DNA from: G964020055 sp964020055
GTDB taxonomy: Bacteria > Pseudomonadota > Alphaproteobacteria > WRAU01 > Hepatincolaceae
DNA length: 64,000 nt
NCBI GenBank assembly: GCA_964020055.1
Contig: OZ026533.1
Location: 124,001-188,000 of the forward strand
Reading direction: 5' to 3'
Each line of letters starts with the position of its first letter. The first letter of the stretch is position 1. This document shows, one piece after another, positions 45,169 to 53,246 of the stretch. The notes beneath the pieces are model-generated. The model was not told the DNA's origin, made no database searches, and saw nothing but the letters and a program-made list of their open reading frames with translations. The position numbers and the translations under genes are program-made.

Positions 45169-45531
45169 ATGTTTATTTCTTTTTCTGGAGCATGCTTTTC
45201 ATTTACTTCTGCGTACATAAATGTTAATCATGTTATTGAACAAAAAAACATAGAAAAAATATCAAAAAATATTTTGATTGATAAATTTTTTTTACTAAAA
45301 GGAGAAAAAATATATGATGAGCTGATTAAACAAAATATACAAATTGATGAAGCCAGAAAATTAAGAAAAATTATAGATAATTTAATAAATTTAGATATGA
45401 AAGGAAATAAATCTTATCTAATTTATTTATATAGTCATTATATAGATATAATAAAATCAAAAAAAATATATAAGATAGTTATTCATTCTGATACAGGAAA
45501 TGAAATCACAATAGAATATAATAACAAATGA
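45169..45531 (+). CDS. Truncated paralogue of the M23 protein's periplasmic domain
   Basis: The frame from ATG 45169 encodes 120 residues. The stretch FLLKGEKIYDELIKQNIQID (near residue 41) and ARKLRKIIDNLINL align with IVKRDELYDKLIEKNI and AKEVTKLLKKAVNF of the preceding M23 protein, so it looks like a copy of that protein's OapA-like domain without the peptidase. The frame is open further upstream to 45115, and the upstream codons would give NYIKKNYLAFIAMF, a better signal-peptide front, 8 bases after AAGGGA; but only ATA codons stand there, not ATG, GTG or TTG. So either the start is non-standard (ATA 45127 or 45130), or the start was lost, or Met at 45169 is used. Predicted secreted. Function unknown. 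Confidence 0.65.
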   Translation: MFISFSGACFSFTSAYINVNHVIEQKNIEKISKNILIDKFFLLKGEKIYDELIKQNIQIDEARKLRKIIDNLINLDMKGNKSYLIYLYSHYIDIIKSKKIYKIVIHSDTGNEITIEYNNK

Positions 45532-45536
45532 TATTA

Positions 45537-46388
45537 TTATTTCGGATATAAACCGCTCAAAATTTCCATATTCAAAAAATCTTTAGATAAAAAGCTAGTA
45601 TCAATAGTTAAATCAGGACTCATATAAGACATAGAACCAGACTTTGGTAAATTTATTTTTATAGAATAAGATTTTTGCGTAATTATATCATCTTCTGCTT
45701 TATTATTTATAATTACAAAATAGGCAAGATTAATTGCATCAATATCTAAATTCTCATTGTTTCTTATTTTTTTTATTGTGAATTTTATTTTTAGAGTTTC
45801 TTGTAAATACAAATTATTATTTTTTTCATTGATTAATTGGTTAACTATATATCTTGGAGTATTAGTTTTGAATATGTATTTATCTATTTTCCAATCACAA
45901 ACTCCTTGAACAGCTTCCATACTGATGATGTATACAATATCACCTTTAGAATTTCTTATATATGCACGTTGTAGTCCATTAATAAAATTAGGATAAATAC
46001 ACGACATCAATGTATTAACTTTTTCGAGTTTATAGTATTCAGAAAAAGTACTGTTTTTTTTATCTTGATTTTTTAAAGAAGGGATTTTGACTGAGTTAGA
46101 ATTGTTTATAGTACTATTTTGTTCGCTAGAAATATTATCACCTCTTAGGAATTTCTTATAATCTTCATCTTTTTTTTGAGAAGTGATATAATTTCTTCTA
46201 TATTCATTATAAAATTGTCTATATTTTTCTTTTTCTATTTGAGACATACGTGCAATATTTCTTTCTACTTCTTCTTCTGATATAGGTGGTTCAGTATAAG
46301 AAAGTGCGTACAATTCAGAATATATAAGAAAAAATATTGATAAAAGTATTATGTAGTATCTGATTGATTTATAAAATATTGAATGCAT
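45537..46388 (-). CDS. Unknown secreted protein
   Basis: A 283-residue protein that I do not recognise. An N-terminal signal sequence (hydrophobic residues about 12-28, then SELYALS) is followed by a charged helical part (PPISEEEVERNIARMSQIEK), a Ser/Asn-rich linker and a C-terminal region with two cysteines (MSCIYPNF near 149 and GVCDWKI near 182) that could form a disulphide. No membrane segment follows the signal. It converges on the M23 paralogue (5 bases between the stop codons) and is divergent from rnhA. A periplasmic role is likely; nothing more can be said. Confidence 0.7.
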   Translation of the reverse strand: MHSIFYKSIRYYIILLSIFFLIYSELYALSYTEPPISEEEVERNIARMSQIEKEKYRQFYNEYRRNYITSQKKDEDYKKFLRGDNISSEQNSTINNSNSVKIPSLKNQDKKNSTFSEYYKLEKVNTLMSCIYPNFINGLQRAYIRNSKGDIVYIISMEAVQGVCDWKIDKYIFKTNTPRYIVNQLINEKNNNLYLQETLKIKFTIKKIRNNENLDIDAINLAYFVIINNKAEDDIITQKSYSIKINLPKSGSMSYMSPDLTIDTSFLSKDFLNMEILSGLYPK

Positions 46389-46424
46389 ATTGTTAAAAAG
46401 TATTGTGAATGTTATTTTATAAGA

Positions 46425-46457
46425 TTATATCTATATATAGAATATATATAGATATAA
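46425..46457. repeat. 14-bp inverted repeat in divergent promoter region
   Basis: Perfect arms TTATATCTATATAT and ATATATAGATATAA with a 5-base centre, between the start codons of the unknown secreted protein (minus) and rnhA (plus). It could be an operator or simply AT-rich sequence. Confidence 0.4.
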
Positions 46458-46500
46458 ATAAAAAGTCTAAAAAAAAATATAAAAACTTAATGAATGGATT

Positions 46501-46992
46501 ATGATTAATACTAAAAAGACAGTAGAAATTTGGACAGATGGTGGTTGTTCTAAAAATCCAGGTCCTGGTGGCCTAGGAGTTTTAATGAAATATCAAGATA
46601 AAAGTTTAGAAATATGTTATTTTGTGCCTTATACAACCAATAATCAAATGGAATTATTAGCAGCAATTGTGGCATTATCTAAATTGAAAGAACCATGCAA
46701 TGTCATTTTACATACAGATAGTGTATATTTAAAAGACGGTATAACTAAATGGATATATAACTGGCAAAAAAATAATTGGAAGACTTCTACTAAAAAGAAT
46801 GTAAAAAACACATTATTATGGAAAGAACTATATAAATTAACTAAAGAACACGAAATACAATTTAATTGGTTAAAAGGTCATTCAGGTATAGAAGGTAATG
46901 AAGTTGCGGATGCTTTGTGTAACAAAGCCATGAAAAATAAAATACCAATATTAAATAATAATTATTTGGAATTATTAGAACAACCACAATAA
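46501..46992 (+). CDS. rnhA: Ribonuclease HI
   Basis: RNase HI cuts RNA in RNA-DNA hybrids. The 163 residues show all catalytic acids: WTDGGCSKNPGPGG (Asp near 13), NNQMELLAAI (Glu near 52), LHTDSVYLKDGI (Asp near 76) and the distal GHSGIEGNEVADALC (His near 125, Asp near 136). The basic handle KWIYNWQKNNWKTSTKKNVKN includes the usual Trp and Lys residues. It starts a short plus-strand row with yqgE and the U32 gene. Confidence 0.96.
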   Translation: MINTKKTVEIWTDGGCSKNPGPGGLGVLMKYQDKSLEICYFVPYTTNNQMELLAAIVALSKLKEPCNVILHTDSVYLKDGITKWIYNWQKNNWKTSTKKNVKNTLLWKELYKLTKEHEIQFNWLKGHSGIEGNEVADALCNKAMKNKIPILNNNYLELLEQPQ

Positions 46993-47056
46993 TATAAAAT
47001 ATTTTAATATAAACAAAATATGAAGTTTATAAATTAAATAATAAAGGAATATAGTT

Positions 47057-47680
47057 ATGGATGAAAAAGTACCATTTTATAATTTAAAAGATTCACTGCT
47101 AGGTAAGATTTTAATATCTAATCCTGCAATGCCTGATACAAGATTTATAAAAACTGTAATAGTATTACTTTCAAATAACAAAGATAATTTGCTTGGTGCA
47201 GTGCTTAATAAATCTTCAGCACATAATTTTTCACATATAATAAAAAGTATAAATACAGATATTAAAATTGAAGAAGTAGATACAAAAGATAGTAATATAA
47301 AAATATCTTTAGGTGGTCCTGTTAACCCTTATAATTTGTTTGTTATTCACTCTAATGATTATTTTTCTAATCAAGAAACAATAACTGTAAATGATGATTT
47401 TAAAATGACTAATCATCCATCTATTATTTTAGATTTAGCAAAAGGTGAAGGGCCAAAAGAGTCTTTTATTTCTATAGGTTGTACAACCTGGCAAAAAGAT
47501 CAATTTATAAAAGAAATAACCCAAACAGATGCTTGGCTTATTTCAGATATCAAAGTTAGTGAGTTATTTTCAGTTTCTCAAGAAGAAATGTATACATATA
47601 TGTTAGATAAAATAGGTTTAGGAAATATACCTAAAGCATTTTTTATGAATAACAAAAGTTTTGGACCAATTAAACAATGA
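47057..47680 (+). CDS. yqgE: YqgE/AlgH family protein (UPF0301)
   Basis: A 207-residue member of the UPF0301/DUF179 family. Conserved blocks are LLGKILISNPAMPDTRFIKTV near residue 13, LGAVLNKSS near 54, SLGGPVNPYNLFVIHS near 90 and the C-terminal WQKDQF and DAWLIS near 155-170. The biochemical role is not established. The stop codon overlaps the next gene's start (ATGA), so the U32 gene is translationally coupled. Confidence 0.92.
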   Translation: MDEKVPFYNLKDSLLGKILISNPAMPDTRFIKTVIVLLSNNKDNLLGAVLNKSSAHNFSHIIKSINTDIKIEEVDTKDSNIKISLGGPVNPYNLFVIHSNDYFSNQETITVNDDFKMTNHPSIILDLAKGEGPKESFISIGCTTWQKDQFIKEITQTDAWLISDIKVSELFSVSQEEMYTYMLDKIGLGNIPKAFFMNNKSFGPIKQ

Positions 47681-49299
47681 AAAAAACAGAACTTTTATTA
47701 CCCGGTGGCTCATTAGCTAAAGTAAAAACAGCATTTTTATATGGAGCAGACAGTGTATATGCGGGTACTCCCGATATGTCTTTAAGAGTAAAATCTGAAT
47801 TTTCTTTAGAAGATTTAAAAGAAGTATCAAAAATTGCAAAACGTAACTCAAAAAAATTATATTTAACACTAAATTTGTTTTCTCATAACAAAGATATAGA
47901 AAAGTTACCTGCATATTTAAATACAATATCTGAAATAAATCCAGATGGATTATTAATAGCTGATCCTGGTATATTTGCATATGTAAAAAAACATATGCCA
48001 AATATAAATTTACATGTATCTACTCAAGCAAATGTTTGTTCTTCATTATCGGTAGATTTTTGGAAAGACCAAGGAGCAGCACTTTGTGTGTTAGCAAGAG
48101 AAGTAACTTATGAAGAATTGAAAGAAATAAGACAAAACTGTAAAGATATAAAATTAGAAGCCTTTGTACATGGATCTATGTGTATGACTTATTCTGGGCG
48201 TTGTTTACTTTCAAATTTTATGGCAGAAAGAGGAGCTAACCAAGGTAGTTGTGCGCATAACTGTAGATGGAATTATAAAGTTAAAGCAAAACTTAAAGAT
48301 GGTAAAATATTTGATTTAACTTTAAATGATGAAAATAAAGAGCTTTTAGATTTTTATTTAGAAGAAGAATTTAGAGAAGGTGAATATTTTGAAATTCAAG
48401 AAGATGATATGGGATCATATATTCTAAACTCTAAAGATTTGTGTTTAATGCCTGTATTAGATAAATATTTAGAAATAGGTGTTGATACCTTCAAGATAGA
48501 AGGTAGAAATAAAGGAGAATATTACGCAGCAATAACAGCAAGAGCCTATAGATATGCAATTGATAGTTGGTATGAAAACCCAGGTAATTGGAACTATAAA
48601 CCATTTATGGAAGAATTAGAAACAATACCAAACAGAGGATATACTTTAGCATTTCATAATGGAAGATTGACAAATTTAGCCCATAACTATGATGTGACTA
48701 AAACTTTAAGTTCATTTATGTTTGCAGGTATTGTTTTAGAGTATGAAAATGATTGTATGTATATGGAAATTAGAAATTTCTTAGAAGCAGGAGATGTATT
48801 AGAATTTATAAGCCCTTTTTACATGGAACCTATAAGATTAAGGTTATATGAGTATCAAGATTCTAAAACAGGTGCAATCAAAACAAGAATATCTCCAGGT
48901 AGAGCAGGGCAATGTATTAGAATTCCCCTATCTGCTTTTCATATGCAAGATCCAAATAGTATAAAAGATATACTGCCTCCATTATCTGTTGTGAGAAAGT
49001 CTAATTTACAAGTTGAAGATAATAAATTTTTAAAAAGAAATAATATAGCTTTCAAATTTGAGAATAATAAGGCATCACTTTCATTATTAGATAGAATAAA
49101 TGGGCAAATTAAAGAAATAAAAACTACAGATAATACTCAACCTAAACAAAAAGACTATAAAGGTTATGAAGCTACATGTTGTTCTAAAGGGTGTAATGGC
49201 TGTTTAGTTTTTTGGCAAGATGATAAATATGCCAAAATGAGAGATAAGTTATCTCAAAAGAAAATAGGTGAGAAGCTTATAAAACATGTAGATTTTTGA
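47677..49299 (+). CDS. trhP: U32 family tRNA hydroxylation protein, TrhP-like, with Cys-rich tail
   Basis: A 540-residue U32-family protein. TrhP (formerly YegQ) makes 5-hydroxyuridine at position 34 of tRNAs. The family front ELLLPGGSLAKVKTAFLYGADSVY is clear, and the four iron-sulphur ligands occur as C-x6-C-x15-C-x3-C (C near 169, in CMTYSGRC and SCAHNC), as in TrhP and UbiU/V. FKIEGRNKGEYY follows near 273. It is about 90 residues longer than E. coli TrhP. The tail ends with ATCCSKGCNGCLVFW near 505, a second Cys cluster. Old labels of this family as peptidase or collagenase are doubtful. Symbol by family similarity only. Confidence 0.82.
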   Translation: MKKTELLLPGGSLAKVKTAFLYGADSVYAGTPDMSLRVKSEFSLEDLKEVSKIAKRNSKKLYLTLNLFSHNKDIEKLPAYLNTISEINPDGLLIADPGIFAYVKKHMPNINLHVSTQANVCSSLSVDFWKDQGAALCVLAREVTYEELKEIRQNCKDIKLEAFVHGSMCMTYSGRCLLSNFMAERGANQGSCAHNCRWNYKVKAKLKDGKIFDLTLNDENKELLDFYLEEEFREGEYFEIQEDDMGSYILNSKDLCLMPVLDKYLEIGVDTFKIEGRNKGEYYAAITARAYRYAIDSWYENPGNWNYKPFMEELETIPNRGYTLAFHNGRLTNLAHNYDVTKTLSSFMFAGIVLEYENDCMYMEIRNFLEAGDVLEFISPFYMEPIRLRLYEYQDSKTGAIKTRISPGRAGQCIRIPLSAFHMQDPNSIKDILPPLSVVRKSNLQVEDNKFLKRNNIAFKFENNKASLSLLDRINGQIKEIKTTDNTQPKQKDYKGYEATCCSKGCNGCLVFWQDDKYAKMRDKLSQKKIGEKLIKHVDF

Positions 49300-49371
49300 T
49301 CTAATCATATGATATTTCTTATAAATATTTACCTTATAATTAAATTTATAATAATATAAATTGGACAATTA

Positions 49372-50385
49372 ATGCTTGAAATAACAAAAAAAGTTGAAAC
49401 TCAAGAAAACGTAGGGATAAGATGTGATGTATTTTTATCCCAAAATATAAATATTATCACTAGAAGTAAATTACAGGCTTTAGCAAAAGATGGGAATATC
49501 TTCTTGATACGTGATAATGAAGAAAAAAAACCTATTTATGATTTATCTATAAAAACTAGACAATATGATGAATTTTTAGTTATTTATAAAGAACAAAGTA
49601 CAGATCATATAACACCACAAAATATAGATATAGAAATTTTATATGAAGATGATTATTTGATAGTTGTAAATAAACCAGCAAATTTAGTAGTTCATCCTGG
49701 TGCAGGAAATCTAGACAATACATTAGTTAATGCTTTACTTTACAAGTATAAGAATAAACTATCTACTTTAAATGGAGAAATTAGAGCTGGAATAGTACAT
49801 AGAATAGATAAAGATACTTCAGGGGTTTTAGTTGTTGCAAAAGACGATAATACTCATGCTTTATTATCTGCTATGTTTTCTAAACATGATATTCAAAGGT
49901 TTTACAGAGCCCTAGTATGGGGTATGCCTAATCCTAGAAAAGGAATTATAGATACTTATATAAATAGAAGTAAAACTAACCGTTTGAAAATGGCAGTTGA
50001 AAATACCAAAAAAGGTAAAAGGGCAGTTACGCATTATAAAAGTATCAAGACCTTTGATAATTTACTTACATTAGTAGATTTAGAGTTGAAAACGGGCAGA
50101 ACTCATCAAATAAGAGTACATATGACACATATAGGTAATTCTTTAGTTGGAGATAAAATTTATGTCTCACAACATAATCACTTATTAAAAAAATTGCCCA
50201 ATGATATACAAATATTAATTGATACTATTCAAAGGCAATGTTTACATGCTTATAGGTTAGGTTTTGTACATCCTATAACCAAAGAGTATATCAATATAAT
50301 AAAAGAAGAGCCTTTTGATATCAAAGAAATATATGAAAAAATATTTGAAAATATAGAACAAATAAGTTATACCCCCATAATATAA
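49372..50385 (+). CDS. rluD: RluC/RluD-family rRNA pseudouridine synthase
   Basis: A 337-residue enzyme that converts uridines of 23S rRNA to pseudouridine. An S4-like N-terminal RNA-binding region (residues about 15-65) precedes the catalytic domain: VVHPGAGNLDNTLVNALLY near 107, the catalytic HRIDKDTSGVLVVAK near 143 with the essential Asp, and KTGRTHQIRVHMTHIG near 240. The HPGAGN block resembles RluD more than RluC. The gene follows the U32 gene by 72 bases. The exact target uridines are inferred from the family. Confidence 0.9.
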   Translation: MLEITKKVETQENVGIRCDVFLSQNINIITRSKLQALAKDGNIFLIRDNEEKKPIYDLSIKTRQYDEFLVIYKEQSTDHITPQNIDIEILYEDDYLIVVNKPANLVVHPGAGNLDNTLVNALLYKYKNKLSTLNGEIRAGIVHRIDKDTSGVLVVAKDDNTHALLSAMFSKHDIQRFYRALVWGMPNPRKGIIDTYINRSKTNRLKMAVENTKKGKRAVTHYKSIKTFDNLLTLVDLELKTGRTHQIRVHMTHIGNSLVGDKIYVSQHNHLLKKLPNDIQILIDTIQRQCLHAYRLGFVHPITKEYINIIKEEPFDIKEIYEKIFENIEQISYTPII

Positions 50386-50550
50386 TTTATATATTCAATT
50401 AATATCAAAAGCCTTTTGTTCTAGTTTATAATTTAGCAAAAATAAGATATGATAGTGTTATTGTTTCCCATAGTCATTTCTTACAATTGCATATACATAT
50501 ATACACCAACCAATATCCAGCGATATTTTTATAAATAGAATTATAATAGA

Positions 50551-51588
50551 TTATGCGCTAACTATTACTTTTAAAGCTTTACTATTAGAAGCGTTCATAA
50601 AAACATCATATGCTTTTATCATTTCATCCATTTTAAAATTATGAGTAATTAATTTCTCAGGACTTAATGTTTTAGATTTTACAGTTTTTAATAGCATAGG
50701 AGTAGAAGTTGCATTTACTAATCCTGCTGTTAATCTAATATTTTTTATCCATAATTTTTCAATATGAAATTCTACAGATTTACCATGTACACCTATATTA
50801 GCTAAACACCCACCTGGAGTTAATATACTTTGACAAATATCAAAAGTTGCAGGAATTCCTACAGCTTCTATTGCTATATCAACACCTTTGTTATTTGTAT
50901 GTTTCATAATATTTTCAACAGCTTTACCATCAGTAGAATTTACAGTTTTTGTAGCTCCAAATTCTTTTGCAACTTTCAATCTAGCGTCATCAACATCTAC
51001 CATTATTATTTCAGACGGACTATAAAATTGTGCTGTTAAAAGTGCTGCTAAACCAATAGGTCCAGAACCTACAATTGCAACAGTGCTACCAGGAAATACT
51101 TTTCCTGATAAGACTCCAATTTCAAATCCTGTTGGTAAAATATCACTTAACATTACTAAAGCTTTTTCATCTGAACCTTCTGGAATATGGTATAAACTAC
51201 TATCCGCATGAGGAATTCTAACATATTCAGCTTGTGTTCCGTCTATTAAATGACCTAAAAGCCAGCCGCCATCTGTACAATGAGCAGGTAGTCCTTTTTT
51301 ACAATATTCACATTTAGCACATGAAGTAATACAAGAAATAATTACTTTATCTCCAACTGTAAAATTAGATACAGCATCTCCAACTGCTTCTACAATTCCA
51401 ACTCCTTCATGTCCTAAAGTTAAGCCGTGGGGAACCTCAGGAACATCTCCTTTTAAGATATGTAAATCAGTACCACAAATTGTTGTATGGGTTATTTTTA
51501 CAATAACATCTGTTGATTTTATTATTTCAGGTTTCTTTTTTTCTACAATTTCTTTTTTATTAGGTCCGTTATAAACTAATGCTTTCAT
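50551..51588 (-). CDS. Zinc-dependent medium-chain alcohol dehydrogenase
   Basis: A 345-residue NAD(P)-dependent alcohol dehydrogenase. Catalytic zinc ligands: CGTDLHILKGD (Cys near 38) and GHEGVGIVEAVG (His-Glu near 60). The structural-zinc lobe CAKCEYCKKGLPAHC lies near 91-105. The cofactor loop VGSGPIGLAALLTAQF is near 169. The protein resembles bacterial isopropanol/ethanol dehydrogenases, so a fermentative alcohol step is possible; the substrate is not proven. It is divergent from the small gene at 51776, with a 9-bp inverted repeat in its upstream region (51621-51646). Confidence 0.92.
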   Translation of the reverse strand: MKALVYNGPNKKEIVEKKKPEIIKSTDVIVKITHTTICGTDLHILKGDVPEVPHGLTLGHEGVGIVEAVGDAVSNFTVGDKVIISCITSCAKCEYCKKGLPAHCTDGGWLLGHLIDGTQAEYVRIPHADSSLYHIPEGSDEKALVMLSDILPTGFEIGVLSGKVFPGSTVAIVGSGPIGLAALLTAQFYSPSEIIMVDVDDARLKVAKEFGATKTVNSTDGKAVENIMKHTNNKGVDIAIEAVGIPATFDICQSILTPGGCLANIGVHGKSVEFHIEKLWIKNIRLTAGLVNATSTPMLLKTVKSKTLSPEKLITHNFKMDEMIKAYDVFMNASNSKALKVIVSA

Positions 51589-51775
51589 TCCTTATCCTAT
51601 ATGTTTTGTTATATATGATAGATAAGATATGCTACCTTATCTTATTCATAAATTATCAATTTAAAGAAATCAATCAAACAAAAAAATTATATATTAGTCT
51701 ATTATGTTACTTTAAAATTGTATAATTAATAATATTAATTTGTTTATTAAGAATAATGGTAAAAAAGGAAAAATA

Positions 51776-52135
51776 TTGAAATCTACAAAAATAACATTTT
51801 CAAAAGAAGTAGCATTGGTTATTTATGATAACACCTTGCAAGAGTTGCTATATGGTATATTACAAACGTTAGATTATGCAGTTATAAAAATAGATAATAT
51901 ATCAGATATAAGATCATTAAAAAAATTTATGGAAAGTAAAGATTTCAGTCGATATATTTGTATTACAGATTATGCTATATTGGAAAAATTTAAAGATCTA
52001 AGAAAATATAATAATGTACTATGCATTTATACATTAGGAGTGTATAATTTACCAGTTATTAAAGGTAAATATATATCAACAGAACAATTAACAATAAAAG
52101 AATTTAGAAAAGTACTGAACAATGAAATGTTGTAA
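51776..52135 (+). CDS. Small unknown protein, receiver-like fold possible
   Basis: A 119-residue product if it starts at TTG 51776, which has AAAGGA seven bases upstream; the frame is open from TTG 51740. The sequence alternates hydrophobic strands and helices (VALVIYDNTLQELLYGILQT, YICITDYAILEKF, VLCIYTLGVY), which recalls a response-regulator receiver domain. The Asp-Asp pocket and conserved Lys are not convincingly present, so phosphorylation is unlikely. No other domain is seen. It stands between alcohol dehydrogenase and rpmG. The family is not recognised. Confidence 0.6.
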   Translation: MKSTKITFSKEVALVIYDNTLQELLYGILQTLDYAVIKIDNISDIRSLKKFMESKDFSRYICITDYAILEKFKDLRKYNNVLCIYTLGVYNLPVIKGKYISTEQLTIKEFRKVLNNEML

Positions 52136-52159
52136 TTTGATACTGGGTAATTATAAAAG

Positions 52160-52203
52160 TATTTAGTTATCTTATAAATTTTATATTATAAAATAACTAA
52201 ATA
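52160..52203. terminator. Hairpin between converging genes
   Basis: An 11-bp perfect stem TATTTAGTTAT/ATAACTAAATA, one mismatch, then six more pairs around an 8-base loop. It lies between the stop codons of the small unknown gene (plus) and rpmG (minus), so bidirectional termination is likely, though the T-runs are poor. Confidence 0.45.
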
Positions 52204-52208
52204 ATAAA

Positions 52209-52373
52209 TTATTTATATCTTTTTTGAATGAAAGTTAAATGCTTTCTTTCTACAGGATCATATTTTTTTAAAGATAATTTTTTAGTTGAATCTTTTGGTT
52301 CAACCGCTAAATAAAAATAACCAGTTCCAGCTGGGCTTTCTAATTTAACTAATCTTCTAACTTTTTTTGCCAT
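52209..52373 (-). CDS. rpmG: Ribosomal protein bL33
   Basis: A 54-residue large-subunit protein. The start is ATG at 52371-52373, giving MAKKVRRLVKLES; a nine-codon upstream extension in the open frame is not family-like. AGTGYFYLAV and the end KKYDPVERKHLTF are the bL33 signature. It is the cysteine-free form, which does not bind zinc. It stands near the plsY-dprA-topA-rnr row, as in many alphaproteobacteria. Confidence 0.94.
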   Translation of the reverse strand: MAKKVRRLVKLESPAGTGYFYLAVEPKDSTKKLSLKKYDPVERKHLTFIQKRYK

Positions 52374-52400
52374 AATAAGCACCTTCATAAGTAAAAACAA

Positions 52401-52724
52401 ATGTAATAAATACAGAAAATAATTATATATTAATTAACCTAATCAATCAACATATTTTTCAATTATGATATTAACCAAAATTATATTTAAAAATTAATAA
52501 AAAAATAATATCAAATTATAGCAATTATTATTATTTCTAATATTGTGAAGAAGAATGACATATGAATTAAACAAATAAATATTATTACTTTTATAAAAAG
52601 CCAGTAATAAGGGCTAATAAGCAAGGAAAAAAAAGAAAATAATAGATATAGACATTTTAGCTTGTTTTTGTCATAAGAATTATATAGACAATAATGTCTA
52701 TAAATTCCATAAAAGGAGAGAAAA
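52401..52724. other. Intergenic stretch with repeated TATAGACA motif
   Basis: No convincing gene. TATAGACA occurs at 52647-52654 and 52683-52690, and as the inverse at 52695-52702. The last two form an 8-bp palindrome with an ATAA centre. The first could be a -35 box (TAGACA, 17 bases, CATAAG at 52672). An AAAGGAG ribosome-binding site for the next gene starts near 52711. Confidence 0.45.
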
Positions 52725-53219
52725 ATGCATACAGATAACAATAAACAAAATATATTTAAAATAGGAAAAAATTATTTAACTATAGAAAATGATAAATTAA
52801 CTTATAATGGTTCAACTTATTTATATGCAAGGCTTGACGGAGTTGATAAATACCCTCACTCAACTAAATTGAACAAAAGTATGTTGTTTTTATCTTTGAT
52901 TTGGGTTGCTGCTTTGATATTTGCTATTTTTGTATTTATATACCCAGATCAGTTATCTGGGGGCATACTTATTAAACAATACATTATAATCCCGTTGAAA
53001 ATAAATTATCAAAATTATATAATATTAGGTTTTATAGCACTGATAGTATATATTATATTTACTTATAAAATAAAGTATGGAAAAAAATTTTATATGGTAT
53101 TAAAAGTAAATGGTCAGCCTCCTATAGAAATTTGCAAGACAACTAATAAAAATTCTATTTATAAGGCTTCTAGAGAGTTGGAAAAGGCTTTTACGCAATA
53201 CATTAATGATAAATATTAA
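52725..53219 (+). CDS. Unknown membrane protein with two membrane segments
   Basis: A 164-residue protein. A soluble N-terminal part of about 48 residues (YLTIENDKLTYNGSTYLYAR) is followed by two membrane segments (about 51-72 and 96-115) and a soluble tail (FYMVLKVNGQPPIEICK, then a helix). The layout, a beta-rich front, two helices and a short beta-plus-helix end, resembles DUF6232-type proteins; this is a tentative fold impression. A good AAAGGAG ribosome-binding site precedes ATG. It converges on rnr. The upstream region holds a palindromic TATAGACA site that could be regulatory. Confidence 0.7.
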   Translation: MHTDNNKQNIFKIGKNYLTIENDKLTYNGSTYLYARLDGVDKYPHSTKLNKSMLFLSLIWVAALIFAIFVFIYPDQLSGGILIKQYIIIPLKINYQNYIILGFIALIVYIIFTYKIKYGKKFYMVLKVNGQPPIEICKTTNKNSIYKASRELEKAFTQYINDKY

Positions 53220-53246
53220 TAATAATTAGTATTATAAAAAATAATA

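Noticed and set aside
52511..52741. 76-residue hydrophobic minus-strand frame
   Set aside because: It lies over AT-rich intergenic sequence and the ribosome site of the 52725 gene, has no ribosome-binding site and no recognisable motif.
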